Positions 27,901-43,320 of a DNA stretch of 64,000 bases are shown in pieces (the stretch's first letter is position 1; each line of letters begins with the position of its first letter). Under the pieces are notes generated by a model. It worked only from the letters and a program-made list of their open reading frames with translations. It had not been told where the DNA came from and did not search any database. The translations under genes were made by a program, and so were the position numbers. Source of the DNA: Riptortus pedestris (lineage: Eukaryota; Arthropoda; Insecta; Hemiptera; Alydidae); assembly GCA_019009955.1 (NCBI GenBank), contig CM032232.1, forward strand, positions 48,882,501-48,946,500, in the 5' to 3' direction.

Positions 27901-28965
27901 TGAAACACAAGAAAGAAAATTTGATTGTAGCCTTAAGTCTAGAAATATGAAACTATGTTACACTTCTTATAATATTTTTCTTGTAGGGGCACACCTAGAG
28001 AAGATGGAAAAAGTCGAGGAAGATACGAAGATTATACTTCGCCAAGACCCGGCTCTAATTATGCCTCACCTAGATATTCAAATTGGAACAAAGTCACTGG
28101 AACACCTAATTCTCATGTGTCAGGTAACAAAACAATTACATTTCAGTCCATTTTGTCCTTTTGTGATTTAGGGCACTCCAGGTCCATGTCCCAAAATTAT
28201 TTTATTTGAATAATTAACTTGAATAGAAAAAAAACAAAAACGCAATAGTTATATATTAAGAGTCATGTACTTGGCAATATTTTTTCTGTTTTATTAAACA
28301 AACTACAGTATCAACATAAAAAATAAGTAAAATATTAAAACATTTATGACATATGTATTTATGACTATTTGAGAAGTTTCTGTACGGTTATTATTTATTT
28401 GTCTTTGGTGATATTGTTAAAATCATGGAAGTCAATTGGAACACTTTCATTCATATCATTAGTTAGCTAGTTTATTTTTATTATTACTGAAGATAAAATA
28501 AGTAATTGTGGTTGTTCACTAAAAAATACTTCTTTGAATAAGATTTGACTGGAATAAATTACTATTGTTCATTGGCTCAGTTTAATAGCATGCTTCTTTC
28601 CATTTGCTTTTTTCACTGTTAACGTATGGTTTTTTGATAAAGTTCAAGAAAAAACATATCTTGGGATATCAAGATTTAATTTCAGGAAATAAATTCTCAC
28701 ATTAGATAGATAAGTAACTTTATTTACTTGTTCATATTACAACATTTTTTTTTTATTTGTTAAAGGTTACGATGATGGGAATTTTGACACGAGGAGTTTG
28801 AAGTCACCCAGACTACCCCCAGCTCAAGGGAAGTACGATCCATTCGATCTTGGAAAGTCGCCTGCATGGTTTTCTCTTACACCTCGTTCAACGCCTAGAA
28901 CTATCAACTCACCTCGTTCCATGTCACTTGGAGACTCAACTCCTCTCTACGATGAAAGCATTTAG
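25..28965 (+). CDS. Spt6: Spt6 transcription elongation factor, 3' 22 exons (partial gene)
   Basis: Spt6 is a nuclear histone H3-H4 chaperone and elongation factor that travels with phosphorylated RNA polymerase II. Twenty-two exons join in one open frame (1 + 1374 codons + TAG at 28963-28965), every junction being GT-AG with matching phase. Order in the partial protein: Tex-like N-terminal helices and HTH (about residues 1-315), YqgF/RNase H-like fold (from GIRVMG, about 340-505), helix-hairpin-helix (CGLGPRKGT, near 540), acidic DLD region (600-730), zinc-knuckle-like WQCPFC and S1 (750-850), tandem SH2 (870-1090), then a TP-rich tail ending YDESI. Similarity to metazoan SPT6 (SUPT6H) is clear throughout by recall of the family. 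The acidic N-terminus (roughly the first quarter) is upstream of the window. Introns 3, 15, 16, 19 and 20 carry mobile elements. Identity is very secure; exon edges are inferred without transcript data. Confidence 0.96.
170..1593 (+). other. Spt6 intron 1 of window
   Basis: AT-rich intron with a (TA)n tract at 760-828. Short ORFs here (for example 1014-1235) have no recognisable domains. No other feature seen. Confidence 0.7.
760..828. repeat. (TA)n microsatellite
   Basis: About 69 bp of nearly pure TA interrupted once by AGA. Confidence 0.95.
1594..1741 (+). CDS. Spt6: Spt6 exon (2nd in window)
   Basis: Phase 0 start (LDENGDP) after ttcaag. Contains an acidic/Gln-rich linker, then [20 protein letters not shown], matching the SPT6 segment that ends in the conserved 'C..AG' helix. 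Leaves one base of a Gly codon. Confidence 0.9.
1914..2043 (+). CDS. Spt6: Spt6 exon (3rd in window)
   Basis: Encodes [20 protein letters not shown] and the [17 protein letters not shown] end, the Tex-like N-terminal region. Donor gtaagt at 2044. The following intron is about 7.3 kb and has been enlarged by a mariner and a copia element. Confidence 0.92.
2606..2662. repeat. (TA)n microsatellite at 5' flank of mariner
   Basis: Pure TA run abutting the left mariner end. A shorter TA run (3952-3967) abuts the right end, so the element sits inside or has nucleated a TA microsatellite. Confidence 0.95.
2663..3952 (+). mobile_element. mariner-family DNA transposon (Tc1/mariner)
   Basis: About 1.29 kb. 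Near-perfect terminal inverted repeats of about 28-30 bp begin GAGGGGAGGTCAAAAAGTTC on the left (2664) and appear inverted at 3922-3951. Both ends are flanked by TA, the mariner target, here as part of a TA microsatellite. It encodes one transposase with two late stop codons. It lies in Spt6 intron 3 in sense orientation. Confidence 0.95.
2837..3769 (+). pseudogene. mariner transposase, truncated by nonsense codons
   Basis: A 310-codon frame from ATG 2837. The N-terminal paired-type HTH ([20 protein letters not shown] and a second HTH around [16 protein letters not shown]) binds the TIRs. WVPRNLS is the linker motif. Catalytic residues are Asp158 (TGDETW), Asp252 (LLHDNAPVH) and Asp287 ([10 protein letters not shown]), with exactly 34 residues between the last two: the D,D34D mariner signature. 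The frame stops at TAG 3767-3769 inside the conserved C-terminal helix. Reading on in the same frame, homologous-looking sequence runs 20 codons to a TGA and then 17 more to a natural-looking TAA, so a full-length protein would be about 349 residues. All catalytic residues are intact; activity of the truncated form is doubtful. Confidence 0.93.
3968..4451 (+). other. Spt6 intron 3 spacer between mariner and copia
   Basis: Unremarkable AT-rich intron sequence. The last five bases (AGGAG, 4447-4451) are the left copy of the copia target duplication. Confidence 0.7.
4452..4641 (+). repeat. copia 5' LTR
   Basis: 190 bp, TGTTGGTT...CCCTTCA (TG/CA ends). Identical to the 3' LTR at 8717-8906, which implies a very recent insertion or gene conversion. 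Confidence 0.96.
4642..4655 (+). promoter_or_regulatory. primer binding site, internal initiator-tRNA-Met type
   Basis: GGTTATGGGCCCAG starts at the base after the 5' LTR. It is the reverse complement of CTGGGCCCATAACC, the anticodon-stem/loop region of eukaryotic initiator tRNA-Met, not its 3' CCA end. This half-tRNA priming is known from Drosophila copia. Confidence 0.9.
4799..4921 (+). pseudogene. copia Gag N-terminus, out of frame with the rest
   Basis: ATG at 4799 opens a 40-codon frame ([20 protein letters not shown] is copia-Gag-like) that hits TAG at 4919-4921. Gag homology continues in the -1 frame ([18 protein letters not shown]) from about 4915, so a small indel lies near 4910-4925. 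Confidence 0.85.
4915..6708 (+). pseudogene. copia Gag-protease-integrase, frame interrupted by TGA
   Basis: Gag body, then a CCHC zinc knuckle [14 protein letters not shown] (5404-5445), protease active site [10 protein letters not shown] (about 5579-5608), integrase HHCC zinc finger (HRRLGHL near 5983, CEVC near 6077) and the D,D,E core (HMDLCGP near 6164, SDNGTEF near 6355, NGVAERANR near 6463). Stops at TGA 6706-6708, just after [12 protein letters not shown], where copia polyproteins normally continue. Same frame as the RT part, so this is a point nonsense, not a shift. Confidence 0.93.
6709..8157 (+). pseudogene. copia linker and reverse transcriptase
   Basis: Continues in frame ([20 protein letters not shown]), acidic/Ser-rich linker, then [54 protein letters not shown], catalytic YVDDL at 7708-7722. 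Ends with TGA 8155-8157 within FRYLRGTQN, again at a place where the family reads through. Confidence 0.93.
8158..8658 (+). pseudogene. copia RNase H C-terminal part
   Basis: Same frame as above. [40 protein letters not shown] and [12 protein letters not shown] are the RNase H signatures (Asp, Glu, Asp). Stops at TAA 8656-8658 about 60 bp before the 3' LTR, the expected distance. Base use is more AT-rich than the upstream part of the element. Confidence 0.92.
8708..8716 (+). promoter_or_regulatory. copia polypurine tract
   Basis: AAGGGGAAG immediately upstream of the 3' LTR; primes plus-strand DNA synthesis. Confidence 0.85.
8717..8906 (+). repeat. copia 3' LTR
   Basis: 190 bp, identical to 4452-4641 by eye. 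Followed by AGGAG target duplication at 8907-8911. Confidence 0.96.
8912..9376 (+). other. Spt6 intron 3, 3' remainder
   Basis: AT-rich; acceptor ttacag at 9371-9376. Nothing else seen. Confidence 0.7.
9377..9556 (+). CDS. Spt6: Spt6 exon (4th in window)
   Basis: Encodes [20 protein letters not shown] and the IDVHPTKKG segment (HTH region). Starts in phase 2 after ttacag and ends in phase 2 before gtaagg, so it picks up the frame left by the exon at 2043 across both transposons. Confidence 0.94.
10292..10457 (+). CDS. Spt6: Spt6 exon (5th in window)
   Basis: [20 protein letters not shown] followed by [12 protein letters not shown], the conserved core just before the EFxxQVQEWN helix. Phase 0 end before gtaatt. 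Confidence 0.94.
10598..10774 (+). CDS. Spt6: Spt6 exon (6th in window)
   Basis: [15 protein letters not shown] through [20 protein letters not shown]: the long helical scaffold of the Tex-like core. 59 codons, phase 0 on both sides. Confidence 0.95.
10858..11073 (+). CDS. Spt6: Spt6 exon (7th in window), start of YqgF-like domain
   Basis: Begins [19 protein letters not shown], an acidic loop, then the YqgF (RNase H-like) strand [12 protein letters not shown] and the [16 protein letters not shown] segment. 72 codons, phase 0. Confidence 0.95.
11235..11283. repeat. poly(T) tract in Spt6 intron 7
   Basis: 49 consecutive T on the plus strand; no coding remnant of a retroposon is visible next to it. 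Confidence 0.9.
11284..11791 (+). other. Spt6 intron 7, 3' part
   Basis: AT-rich, no recognisable element. Confidence 0.6.
11792..12004 (+). CDS. Spt6: Spt6 exon (8th in window), YqgF-like domain
   Basis: [20 protein letters not shown], the second conserved strand/loop of the YqgF-like fold, through [19 protein letters not shown]. 71 codons, phase 0, acceptor ttctttacag. Confidence 0.95.
12182..12319 (+). CDS. Spt6: Spt6 exon (9th in window)
   Basis: [20 protein letters not shown] and DPLVEFSQL through [10 protein letters not shown], the very conserved SLARRxQDPLxEF block closing the YqgF-like domain. 46 codons, phase 0. Confidence 0.96.
12320..13026 (+). other. Spt6 intron 9 with a possible short repeat end
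   Basis: At 12446-12477 the sequence reads ACTAGCTAAGGTTACTCGTC then TTCGCTCGG. This is reminiscent of the ACTAGCTG...CGCGG-type termini common to many insect interspersed repeats. The rest is AT-rich with a G-run near 12608. Assignment is weak. Confidence 0.35.
13027..13322 (+). CDS. Spt6: Spt6 exon (10th in window), helix-hairpin-helix
   Basis: Contains [14 protein letters not shown], then the HhH signature [16 protein letters not shown] and [17 protein letters not shown]. Ends in phase 2 (AG) before gttagt; the next exon supplies T to make Ser. Confidence 0.96.
13323..14398 (+). other. Spt6 intron 10 with small inverted repeat
   Basis: AT-rich. A short inverted repeat at about 14169-14218 (GCCAG-TGGAAGATC ... 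GATCTTCCA-CTGGC arms) is the only structure noticed. Confidence 0.5.
14399..14600 (+). CDS. Spt6: Spt6 exon (11th in window)
   Basis: [20 protein letters not shown] and the [19 protein letters not shown] / [13 protein letters not shown] block, near-invariant in metazoan SPT6. Phase 0 end. Confidence 0.96.
14680..14854 (+). CDS. Spt6: Spt6 exon (12th in window)
   Basis: [20 protein letters not shown] to [20 protein letters not shown], leading into the S1 region. Acceptor ttttttag, donor gtaaca, phase 1 out. Confidence 0.95.
14855..15730 (+). other. Spt6 intron 12
   Basis: AT-rich, no recognisable element. Confidence 0.6.
15731..15852 (+). CDS. Spt6: Spt6 exon (13th in window)
   Basis: [20 protein letters not shown] then [18 protein letters not shown]; the WQCPFC pair is the conserved Cys motif before the S1 barrel. 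Phase 0 out. Confidence 0.95.
15973..16220 (+). CDS. Spt6: Spt6 exon (14th in window), S1 domain
   Basis: [20 protein letters not shown] followed by [16 protein letters not shown] and [19 protein letters not shown]: an OB-fold S1 RNA/nucleic-acid binding module. Phase 2 out before gtgact. Confidence 0.95.
16276..16302. repeat. poly(T) tract in Spt6 intron 14
   Basis: 27 consecutive T. Confidence 0.9.
16501..16705 (+). CDS. Spt6: Spt6 exon (15th in window), start of tandem SH2
   Basis: [20 protein letters not shown] opens the N-terminal SH2. [10 protein letters not shown] at the end carries the phosphate-binding Arg of the FLVR-like strand. Binds the phosphorylated Rpb1 linker in characterised homologues. 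Confidence 0.95.
16749..17273 (-). mobile_element. miniature LTR retrotransposon (TRIM-like or internally deleted)
   Basis: Two direct repeats, 16749-16894 (146 bp) and 17116-17273 (158 bp, one 12-bp extra segment), flank only 221 bp. Read on the minus strand the outer ends are TGTTGTAG...CATAACA (TG...CA) with a perfect 5-bp duplication (plus-strand CCAAC at 16744-16748 and 17274-17278). TGGCGATGAGG follows the 5' LTR as a primer-site-like motif, and AAGGGGATC precedes the 3' LTR as a polypurine tract. The repeats differ at several positions, so it is older than the copia copy. No protease, RT or integrase. Family probably Ty3-type by the primer-site look, but unproven. Confidence 0.8.
16937..17092 (-). 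CDS. 51-codon ORF inside the miniature LTR element
   Basis: ATG at 17092, about 24 bp after the 5' LTR, to TAG at 16937. It begins [20 protein letters not shown] and is basic with a [14 protein letters not shown] segment. Position and size suggest a remnant Gag N-terminus. No domain recognised; expression unknown. Confidence 0.4.
   Translation of the reverse strand: MAKKGQGKSKVSVEEVGRPNAIKYFRQRKVFWKTEVIQKILEGDRTLDWLK
17279..17592 (+). other. Spt6 intron 15, 3' part
   Basis: AT-rich intron remainder, acceptor ttattgacag; nothing else seen. Confidence 0.6.
17593..17904 (+). CDS. Spt6: Spt6 exon (16th in window), tandem SH2
   Basis: [57 protein letters not shown]: rest of the first SH2 and the linker to the second. 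104 codons, phase 0. Confidence 0.96.
18063..18096 (+). repeat. solo piggyBac-type terminal repeat plus TTAA
   Basis: CCACTATAGTGGCTTTGCGC continuing to AAGGAAAGGGTTAA is nearly the same as the right arm of the 71-bp hairpin element at 40212-40282. It ends at a TTAA (18093-18096). No matching left arm is found upstream, so it is one end of a truncated copy. Confidence 0.7.
18097..18420 (+). other. unidentified segment with short open frame and AATAAA
   Basis: More GC-rich than its surroundings. The plus frame runs open from 18011 to 18253 ([20 protein letters not shown] ... VVWYTRQSD), and an AATAAAAG lies near 18397. It could be a remnant of an inserted transcript or transposon. I do not recognise the protein. 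Confidence 0.3.
18421..19100 (+). other. Spt6 intron 16 remainder
   Basis: AT-rich; no supported feature apart from the T-rich acceptor. Confidence 0.5.
19101..19341 (+). CDS. Spt6: Spt6 exon (17th in window), end of tandem SH2 and start of TP-rich tail
   Basis: [40 protein letters not shown] complete the C-terminal SH2. Then the sequence turns into a TP/SP-rich tail ([20 protein letters not shown]). Phase 1 out before gttagt. Confidence 0.93.
19342..20163 (+). other. Spt6 intron 17
   Basis: AT-rich, no recognisable element. Confidence 0.6.
20164..20303 (+). CDS. Spt6: Spt6 exon (18th in window), tail
   Basis: [20 protein letters not shown], matching the ALPQNMTSQM-like helix of SPT6 tails, then His/Pro/Thr-rich sequence ending HQYPTT. 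Phase 0 out before gtgagt. Confidence 0.9.
20304..21818 (+). other. Spt6 intron 18
   Basis: AT-rich, with scattered GGGTTAA motifs but no paired ends. No supported gene. Confidence 0.55.
21819..22021 (+). CDS. Spt6: Spt6 exon (19th in window), TP-rich tail
   Basis: Low-complexity repeats of the type [18 protein letters not shown] and STPGQPVF, potential CDK-type S/T-P sites. Acceptor atatttcag, phase 2 out. Confidence 0.9.
22022..23669 (+). other. Spt6 intron 19, 5' part, with a GC-rich island
   Basis: Mostly AT-rich. 22905-23172 is markedly GC-rich (runs such as CTGTCCCCCTTGCCCAGCC and GAAGGGGGGTCTCGG), preceded by a poly(A) and followed by GTGTTAAATAAAC. It looks like an inserted repeat, but no ends or coding potential can be defined. 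Confidence 0.4.
23670..24392 (-). mobile_element. solo LTR (candidate), minus orientation
   Basis: 723 bp with TGTTAC / GTAACA ends. On the minus strand: TATA box TATATAAAG (24108-24100), an arthropod-type TCAGT initiator about 32 nt downstream (near 24076) and AATAAA at 23782-23777, in LTR order. The transcribed part is packed with CACTG (minus CAGTG) repeats. I find no convincing target duplication and no second LTR or internal coding region. Family not assigned. Confidence 0.6.
24100..24108 (-). promoter_or_regulatory. TATA box of solo LTR
   Basis: TATATAAAG on the minus strand with TCAGTT about 32 nt downstream; this spacing is canonical for an arthropod core promoter. Confidence 0.6.
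24450..24581 (+). CDS. Spt6: Spt6 exon (20th in window), tail with conserved WGK-AEEW motif
   Basis: [20 protein letters not shown] matches the conserved DWGKMAEQWL helix of SPT6 tails. It is followed by [11 protein letters not shown]. Sits just downstream of the solo LTR in intron 19. Confidence 0.92.
24728..25153 (-). mobile_element. Helitron-like non-autonomous element, copy 1
   Basis: Family ends are, in the sense direction, AAGTCTGTCA...CAGATTTCC on the left, and on the right a palindrome TTCCCTTAAGGGAA followed by a short tail ending CTGYTAA. This copy is inverted: palindrome at 24739-24752, and the AGTCTGTCA-type end at 25142-25153. It contains a (TA)n tract at 24870-24916 and the family's GTAGGATCGATGGACAT motif. 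No target duplication. It lies in Spt6 intron 20. Assignment to Helitron/Helentron-type elements is inference from end structure. Confidence 0.6.
25566..27862 (-). mobile_element. DNA transposon with CACAG termini carrying an uncharacterised protein family
   Basis: 2297 bp. Left end CACAGGTCAAC and inverted right end CACAGGCCAAC (10 of 11 match), followed on both sides by A-rich sequence containing AAAACTTTTTTAAT. A 3-bp TAA flanks both sides (25563-25565, 27863-27865). The interior on the minus strand is a decayed copy of a multicopy metazoan 'uncharacterised protein' family. CACAG ends with a 3-bp duplication recall CACTA/EnSpm elements, but the superfamily is not established. Situated in Spt6 intron 20, antisense. 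Confidence 0.7.
25840..27561 (-). pseudogene. multicopy uncharacterised (probably transposase-related) protein, frameshifted
   Basis: Three open blocks on the minus strand carry one protein in order: 27561-27361 ([20 protein letters not shown] and [17 protein letters not shown]), then [16 protein letters not shown] near 27310-27260, 27034-26480 ([20 protein letters not shown] ... [20 protein letters not shown]), and 26429-25995 ([19 protein letters not shown] ... [19 protein letters not shown]). At least four frame changes or stops separate them, and the C-terminus continues in broken frames to about 25860. From memory, the motifs CYx[31 protein letters not shown] and HSHLDFFP belong to a family repeated many times in aphid, hydrozoan and other genomes, with no assigned function. 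Here it lies between transposon ends, so a transposase role is inferred. It is not functional in this copy. Confidence 0.75.
27987..28123 (+). CDS. Spt6: Spt6 exon (21st in window), tail
   Basis: [20 protein letters not shown] and [19 protein letters not shown]. Preceded by ttcttgtag. The intron before it contains a Helitron-like copy and the 25566-27862 element. Confidence 0.88.
28124..28765 (+). other. Spt6 intron 21
   Basis: AT-rich, no recognisable element. Confidence 0.6.
28766..28965 (+). CDS. Spt6: Spt6 terminal exon
   Basis: [39 protein letters not shown] and the C-terminus [13 protein letters not shown] before TAG at 28963. The tail is insect-like: SPR/TPR repeats rather than the vertebrate ending. 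Confidence 0.92.
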
Positions 28966-30145
28966 CCCATAAAAGAAATGCTTTTTATAATTTCCTATGG
29001 CTGCTTTTTTAGTGGGGCCCGTATCCTAATCTACTCATCAAAATTGCTCATTATTTATTTTGACTGTTTCATTGAATGAAAGATAATGGAATAGGATTTT
29101 ACTGTTTGATAAAATTGTATATGATAGAATTGTTAGTATAAGCCCTTATGAGATCATCCTTACAAGCCACTAAAACATTTTTGAGTGGTCCTTTATTATA
29201 TTGTAACAACTAGATTATTTTTAGAGAATTAAGAGTTTTACCTTTTTTTTATCATTATTTAATTTGCAATTTATATATACACCACATTTTACATAAATTT
29301 TGTTTTTTTAATGTTTATTAAAAGTATATATATATATCTGTGCTATATCATTTGGTTGTGCTGTCTGTTATTGCACAATAATAGGGTTAAGTGTAACCCT
29401 TCTGTGATGTTTTATGTTAGATCTGCTTGAAAATTCCTTCTTGTAGACATCTCTTACATAATCTCTCTTTAACCAAGCTTCATTTAGACGAGTGACAGAG
29501 CAATGAATATTTGTTTTCAGTTACGACTTCCTGTTTTCAAGAGGCTGTGAGATTTCATTATCATAAAAGTATATGTAGAAAATTATAATTCTTAATAAAA
29601 TGAAATCAATATTAAATAGCTATTGAATTTCAACATTCTAAAATGTATATATTCTTTAAGTATAACAATAAAAAGGTTCATTAAATTATTATTAGTTTTA
29701 TATTTTAATTTATTTTGAAAAAAATATAACTTTATTTTCATAAGAAAGATTCTTTTCTAAATTCTCTGAGGGATAAAACATATTAAAAGTGTTTATAACC
29801 CTAAGTTTCACAGTATTGCCCCATTAAAATGAAATGGGTACATTTAAAGAATAAAATTGTTGCTTATACAATTTCTTTTTTATGGGAAACAACATAGTGA
29901 CTCTTTTTAGCCTCTTCATTTACCTATTGAATGTTTTAATCATCTTACCAATGAGCTTGGGAATTGAGAAAATTATGAAAATGAATTGCAATAATAATCT
30001 GTCCAGTTTGGGGAACTTATTATTTTATGGTCTTATTTGAGTTATCCTATGTATTATATCTTTATTTTTGAATTTATTTAATTATTATGTAGATATATAT
30101 GTTCCACGTATGTATACTCTAAATTGAGATTTACAGAAGTATTTA

Positions 30146-30192
<47 letters not shown>

Positions 30193-30500
30193 ATTATTAT
30201 TATTATTATTATTTTTTTTTTTTGGAAAGTGGTAGGGATGAATTAACAGCTCATTTTTTTCTGTATAATTGGTACATACATCTATTTTTTGTAGTAATGA
30301 AAATTTTATTATTAAAAGTCAATGAAAGCTTCCTATTACCTATAAAATTTAATAATAAAAAAAATGAAAAATAGAAAAAAAGACTTGTTAAGTGGGAAGT
30401 TATGTAATAAATGGCTATTGCCCATTGAACTGATTAAATATTGTAAAGATTTTGTAGACTTTGTGAATGTGAAAATAAATCCCACTTTAATAACTCCTTT
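28966..30500 (+). other. Spt6 3' UTR and downstream flank
   Basis: AT-rich, no coding potential. AATAAA hexamers lie at 29594-29599, 29667-29672 and 30474-30479; which is used cannot be told. A (TA)n(TTA)n microsatellite lies at 30149-30213. Confidence 0.55.
30149..30213. repeat. (TA)n(TTA)n microsatellite
   Basis: TA run followed directly by about nine TTA/ATT units, in or just after the Spt6 3' UTR. Confidence 0.95.
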
Positions 30501-32055
30501 ATATTTTTTATACCTTTAGTACTTTCCTTTAGTATCTTGAAAAGTAGCATTTTAAAAATTTTGTTTTTTTTTTTTATATTGTCTATAGTGGAAAATGGTA
30601 TAATAATAATTATATTATATAGTTGCTGAACTTTTATTAAAAATGAGATGAATAGTCCTTAAAAAGAACATGGACTGTTGAAGGAAGTCCTATGTGAATG
30701 CTGATATAGAGACATAGCAGAAACCATCCCTATTTTAGGCTACATATAGCCTAAACAGATATTTATGTTTTATATTACAGTTATTTCTGTGCTACTATTA
30801 ATTGTGTACATTATAAAATACCTACCTCTGTAAGGAAGGTTTTTCTTACATTATGTTTTACTCAGTAAATTATAAATCAAAACATACTTTGCATTGGTTA
30901 TCCTTAAGGTTGGTATGATTGAACTCGATAGAAAATTCATCAATACATAGAAACTTCAAGGACTAGGGAGGCAATTTTACATTAATATATTTTTACTCAA
31001 TTTAAAACAAAAATATTTATTCAGTATTACAATTTTTTTATATCACTTATATTCAAAACTAGAAGCAGAATTTACTATGGAGTAAATTATAACAGGTGTA
31101 CACCACCCACAACCAGTTTTTATTTTGAGGTAAAATACCACTAATTTGCTTTTCCTGAAATAATATCTAATGCAGTTTAGAGATTCATTATTTCAATATT
31201 GCATATTAAAGGCACCAGGCTATTGGTAATCATTCTTTGATTTTCCAGTATGGGTTTTCCTTATAAGAGTAACTTTGCTAATTTCAGATACAATTTAAGT
31301 AATAAGTGTGACTGCTAAGAGACAATGCATGTCTGTTATTTCTCTTATTTAAACTCTTGGAATTCCTTTTAATATCGTAAGAGGAGTTACAACAATCCCA
31401 AATATGAAATATCACGATTCTACTGCTAGCTGTTTTTGAGTTATGTCAGATGTCACACTGAAACTAATCAAAATGGTTTCTGGGAGGTTCCTCCAAACTG
31501 TTAATTCCATTGAAATTTAAAAATTATTGTGATTGCGATACTTTACTTGATTCAACTAGCTAAAAAGAAAAAAAATAGTCAAATTAATCCTGATATCCAC
31601 ACACCTAATAAGTTAAAATCAATCTAAAAGCACCCAATCAATTAAAGGGTTAACACTAAACAAATTCCTACTTCATTTCTCACTCCAGTTTTAGATTTAG
31701 ATATATCAACCTATTATTTCATTAGAGTATAATGCAGTCGAAGCACCTTAATCTACAATTTCTGTTCTATTTTTGCCTCTGTATAAGTGTCATCATATCT
31801 TCATTAGTCTACTCTACTGGAAAACTTATAGGAATTCTGTATCCAGTGCAATCTTTTTATCCCTTACCGGGTCTATTAGTTGTTAGTATGCAATTTTTCA
31901 TCTCATCCCGGAAAGAGATAAACATTTACAAGGTAGATTACAATAATTGAAAAACTTTCCAATCAAAAGAGGTTAGCTTAAGATAAAGTAGATACTACAG
32001 AATATTAGGAAAATGAAAAAGTACATACCACAAATGAGGGTAAAAGTCAAGGCTA
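30501..32055. other. intergenic, between convergent Spt6 and the CCDC92-like gene
   Basis: AT-rich. The ORF at 31732-31950 has a hydrophobic start but no homology I recognise; treated as chance. Confidence 0.5.
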
Positions 32056-32059
32056 CACA

Positions 32060-33010
32060 TTAATTAAGCATATTGGCCATAGGGGTGGGTTCTTCATCAA
32101 AGTCTACACCTTGTAGTTGTGTGTAGCAAACATTAGATGTATACAGAAGCTCTCATTTCACTATACCCACTAAAATCCATGAGGTGTTTAATGCCATTCA
32201 AAAAAATGGCTTTTTAGGTCTCCCTCTTTATGCTCTATAATCATACCTTCAAATACATTTGTGATAAAATCATTATACCTTAAGATGTGCTCAAGATGTT
32301 TCTCCATGGCTTTGATAAGACTTTTACTTAACTACTTTAGAACTTCCACATTGGATTTTGAGTCCAACTTGTTGTGGTAATTCTGTGCCAAATCCACATT
32401 TCTATTGCTTCTAATCAGTTATATTATTTTCCAACTTTCACCCATAAATGGACTACACTTCAAATGAATGATTTAGCAAATATTTTATTGGTATTCACAC
32501 GTATAAGCTTGTTAGATAAAATACTTCTTTTGCTTTGAAAGGCTTGATTGGCAAGTGCTATTCTTTTATCATCAGATCTATTTATCATTGTCTTCAGTGA
32601 TGATGCTTCCTAGGTAACAAAACTCTTTTCCAGGTATGTTTCCAATTTTAATATTTATACTTTCTTAGCTTTGTTTCTGTTCTATTACCAAAACCTTGGC
32701 ATTTTTGTGCATTTATCTTAATTTTATACAGATCTAGAGTGCCCTTTAGGACTTTCAGCATTCATTTCTGCTTTGGTCTTTGCCACCAGTGCAATATCAT
32801 CTACAAATCTGATGTAATAAGGGGATTTAGCATTAATCTGTTTACCTTCGGTGCTTGTTGAACAGATAACTTGACAAAGGGTCTTGCACCTTAAATCTAA
32901 CTTCCTTTCACAATCATTTATAATGATCTGTGTATTCTGGCTTTTGTAAATGTTTCCCATTATCTCCTTTGTATTATTTGTATTGGAGTTGAGAACTGAC
33001 CTGTCCAGAG
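32060..33010 (-). pseudogene. non-LTR retrotransposon remnant (jockey-like RT)
   Basis: Minus-strand pieces in several frames: INDCERKLDLRCKTL near 32915, the RT active-site strand YIRFVDDIALVAKTKAEMN near 32810 (FVDD for the usual FADD), EFCYLGSIITEDND near 32600, RIALANQAFQSKRSILSNKL near 32550, LEAIEMWIWHRI near 32420 and a GRPKKP-type tail near 32220. This is the usual order of the RT 3' half and C-terminal region of insect LINEs. Many stops; long dead. Confidence 0.8.
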
Positions 33011-34664
33011 GTCGGTGTCTATTGGCTATTAGTAACGCTCACCTAGAATTTAATATATTACTTTCCATCAGATTGTTCTGGATCTTACCATTTTGTTAAG
33101 ATAGGAATACCACTAATTAAATTATTTTAACTTCAGATATAGTCTATGACATTCATATCTTTCTTTACATGCTAGGTTTGTTGAATGAGATGTGGAGAAC
33201 CAATTTCAGAATTCACTACTGAGAAGGAACTAAAGAAAAGCAATATTAATAATTTTTATTCTCCCTTATTCCATCACTTAGAAAGAAATTTATGTTATTC
33301 ATTTCTCATCTTAATATAATCTAACATACTTGTATTTTCTTGTAAAATGATTTAGTATCTTTAAATTAAAATTGAGGTTTGCATTTAAATCTTTTGCATA
33401 TAAGTTAAGAATGCCAAACATATTTTTCTTTGATTTTGACTACATCAGCTGTTAATATTTATTTCTTCTTGTTTTCCCCCCTATTTATTTCCTTTATATA
33501 TAACACTGATGTTTTAAATCTATTAAAGATTTGACAATTGATTATTCATTTGTTTTAAAATGAATTTTTGACCATCATTGACTTAATTAGGTTTGTAACA
33601 GCACGACAATGCAGAAGGATTTTTTAAAATATAAATTAAAGAATTCTCACTCAGTGCTATTAAAGATAATTATGATGGGTTATTTAAAGGATATCACCTA
33701 TTTCGAGCCTAGGTGGGATAAAGAATTTCTTTTAGCAAGTACTTATTAATACCATTGCTTTAATAGGCACAGACAGAAAGACCCCTAATAAGGGGAAATA
33801 TTTTAATAATAACAACATGGTCTTATTTAACATCATCAACAACTTTATTTATTGTGAATATATATTTTTTTCTATTACATAATAGAAATAAAAATAAATG
33901 CATAACAATAACACGGCATTATTGAACTAATAAACAGTAACTAGAGTGGACGAAAACTAGTCAACATGGATTAGGTATCAGATCACATACATTAATTGCA
34001 ATAAGTTCTAAAGCAAGAATATATCAAAAAAAGAGACAATAAATATAACAAAAATCACAAATTTATCACTATGTTGCCTCACATGAAAAATTGTTTTAAA
34101 AAATAATATTCTATATAAAAGTAAAGTACACTGAATTTGTTTTCATTTTACTAAACAAATTAAAAAGCATAAAATTTACTAATAGAATACACATGAATAA
34201 GCATATGTTGTGGTTACTCCTTGGATTGATTTATCACGAAGAGCCAAATATTCTTGCATCTATAGTCATTTAAACAATTATTTAGCTAAGAGATGTACAA
34301 TTCAATAAGCTAATTTAAGCATAAATTGAAAACTATTTAATAATTTAGATTAAGTAATAATTTTATTTCTAGTTTACCATAATGGGCAAGGAGTTGACGG
34401 TTAAGGTGAGCTGTAATTTATACTTAAATCACCTACAAAATAAACTACTACAAATTTCAGTTTTGAGAAAGTGAATCAATAACTGTTTTAACATCAATAA
34501 ATAATCGAAAATTAACTTAAACAGTAATAAATAATTTCACATAAGTTGTACAACTGATGTTTTTTTTTATATATATGTATTAACTAGTACATTTCTAGTA
34601 TAAATATTAAATAGATTTAGAAAAAATAAATTAAGAAGAAGGTTTTTATGCATTCATTTTCATT
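33011..34664. other. intergenic / 3' flank of the CCDC92-like gene
   Basis: AT-rich with no gene. On the minus strand an AATAAA (plus 34362-34367) lies about 300 bp past the CCDC92-like stop codon and may be its poly(A) signal. Confidence 0.45.

Positions 34665-43320
<8,656 letters not shown>

Noticed and set aside
31732..31950. 72-codon ORF with signal-peptide-like start
   Set aside because: Intergenic AT-rich DNA; no domain, no splice partners, no conserved motif visible.
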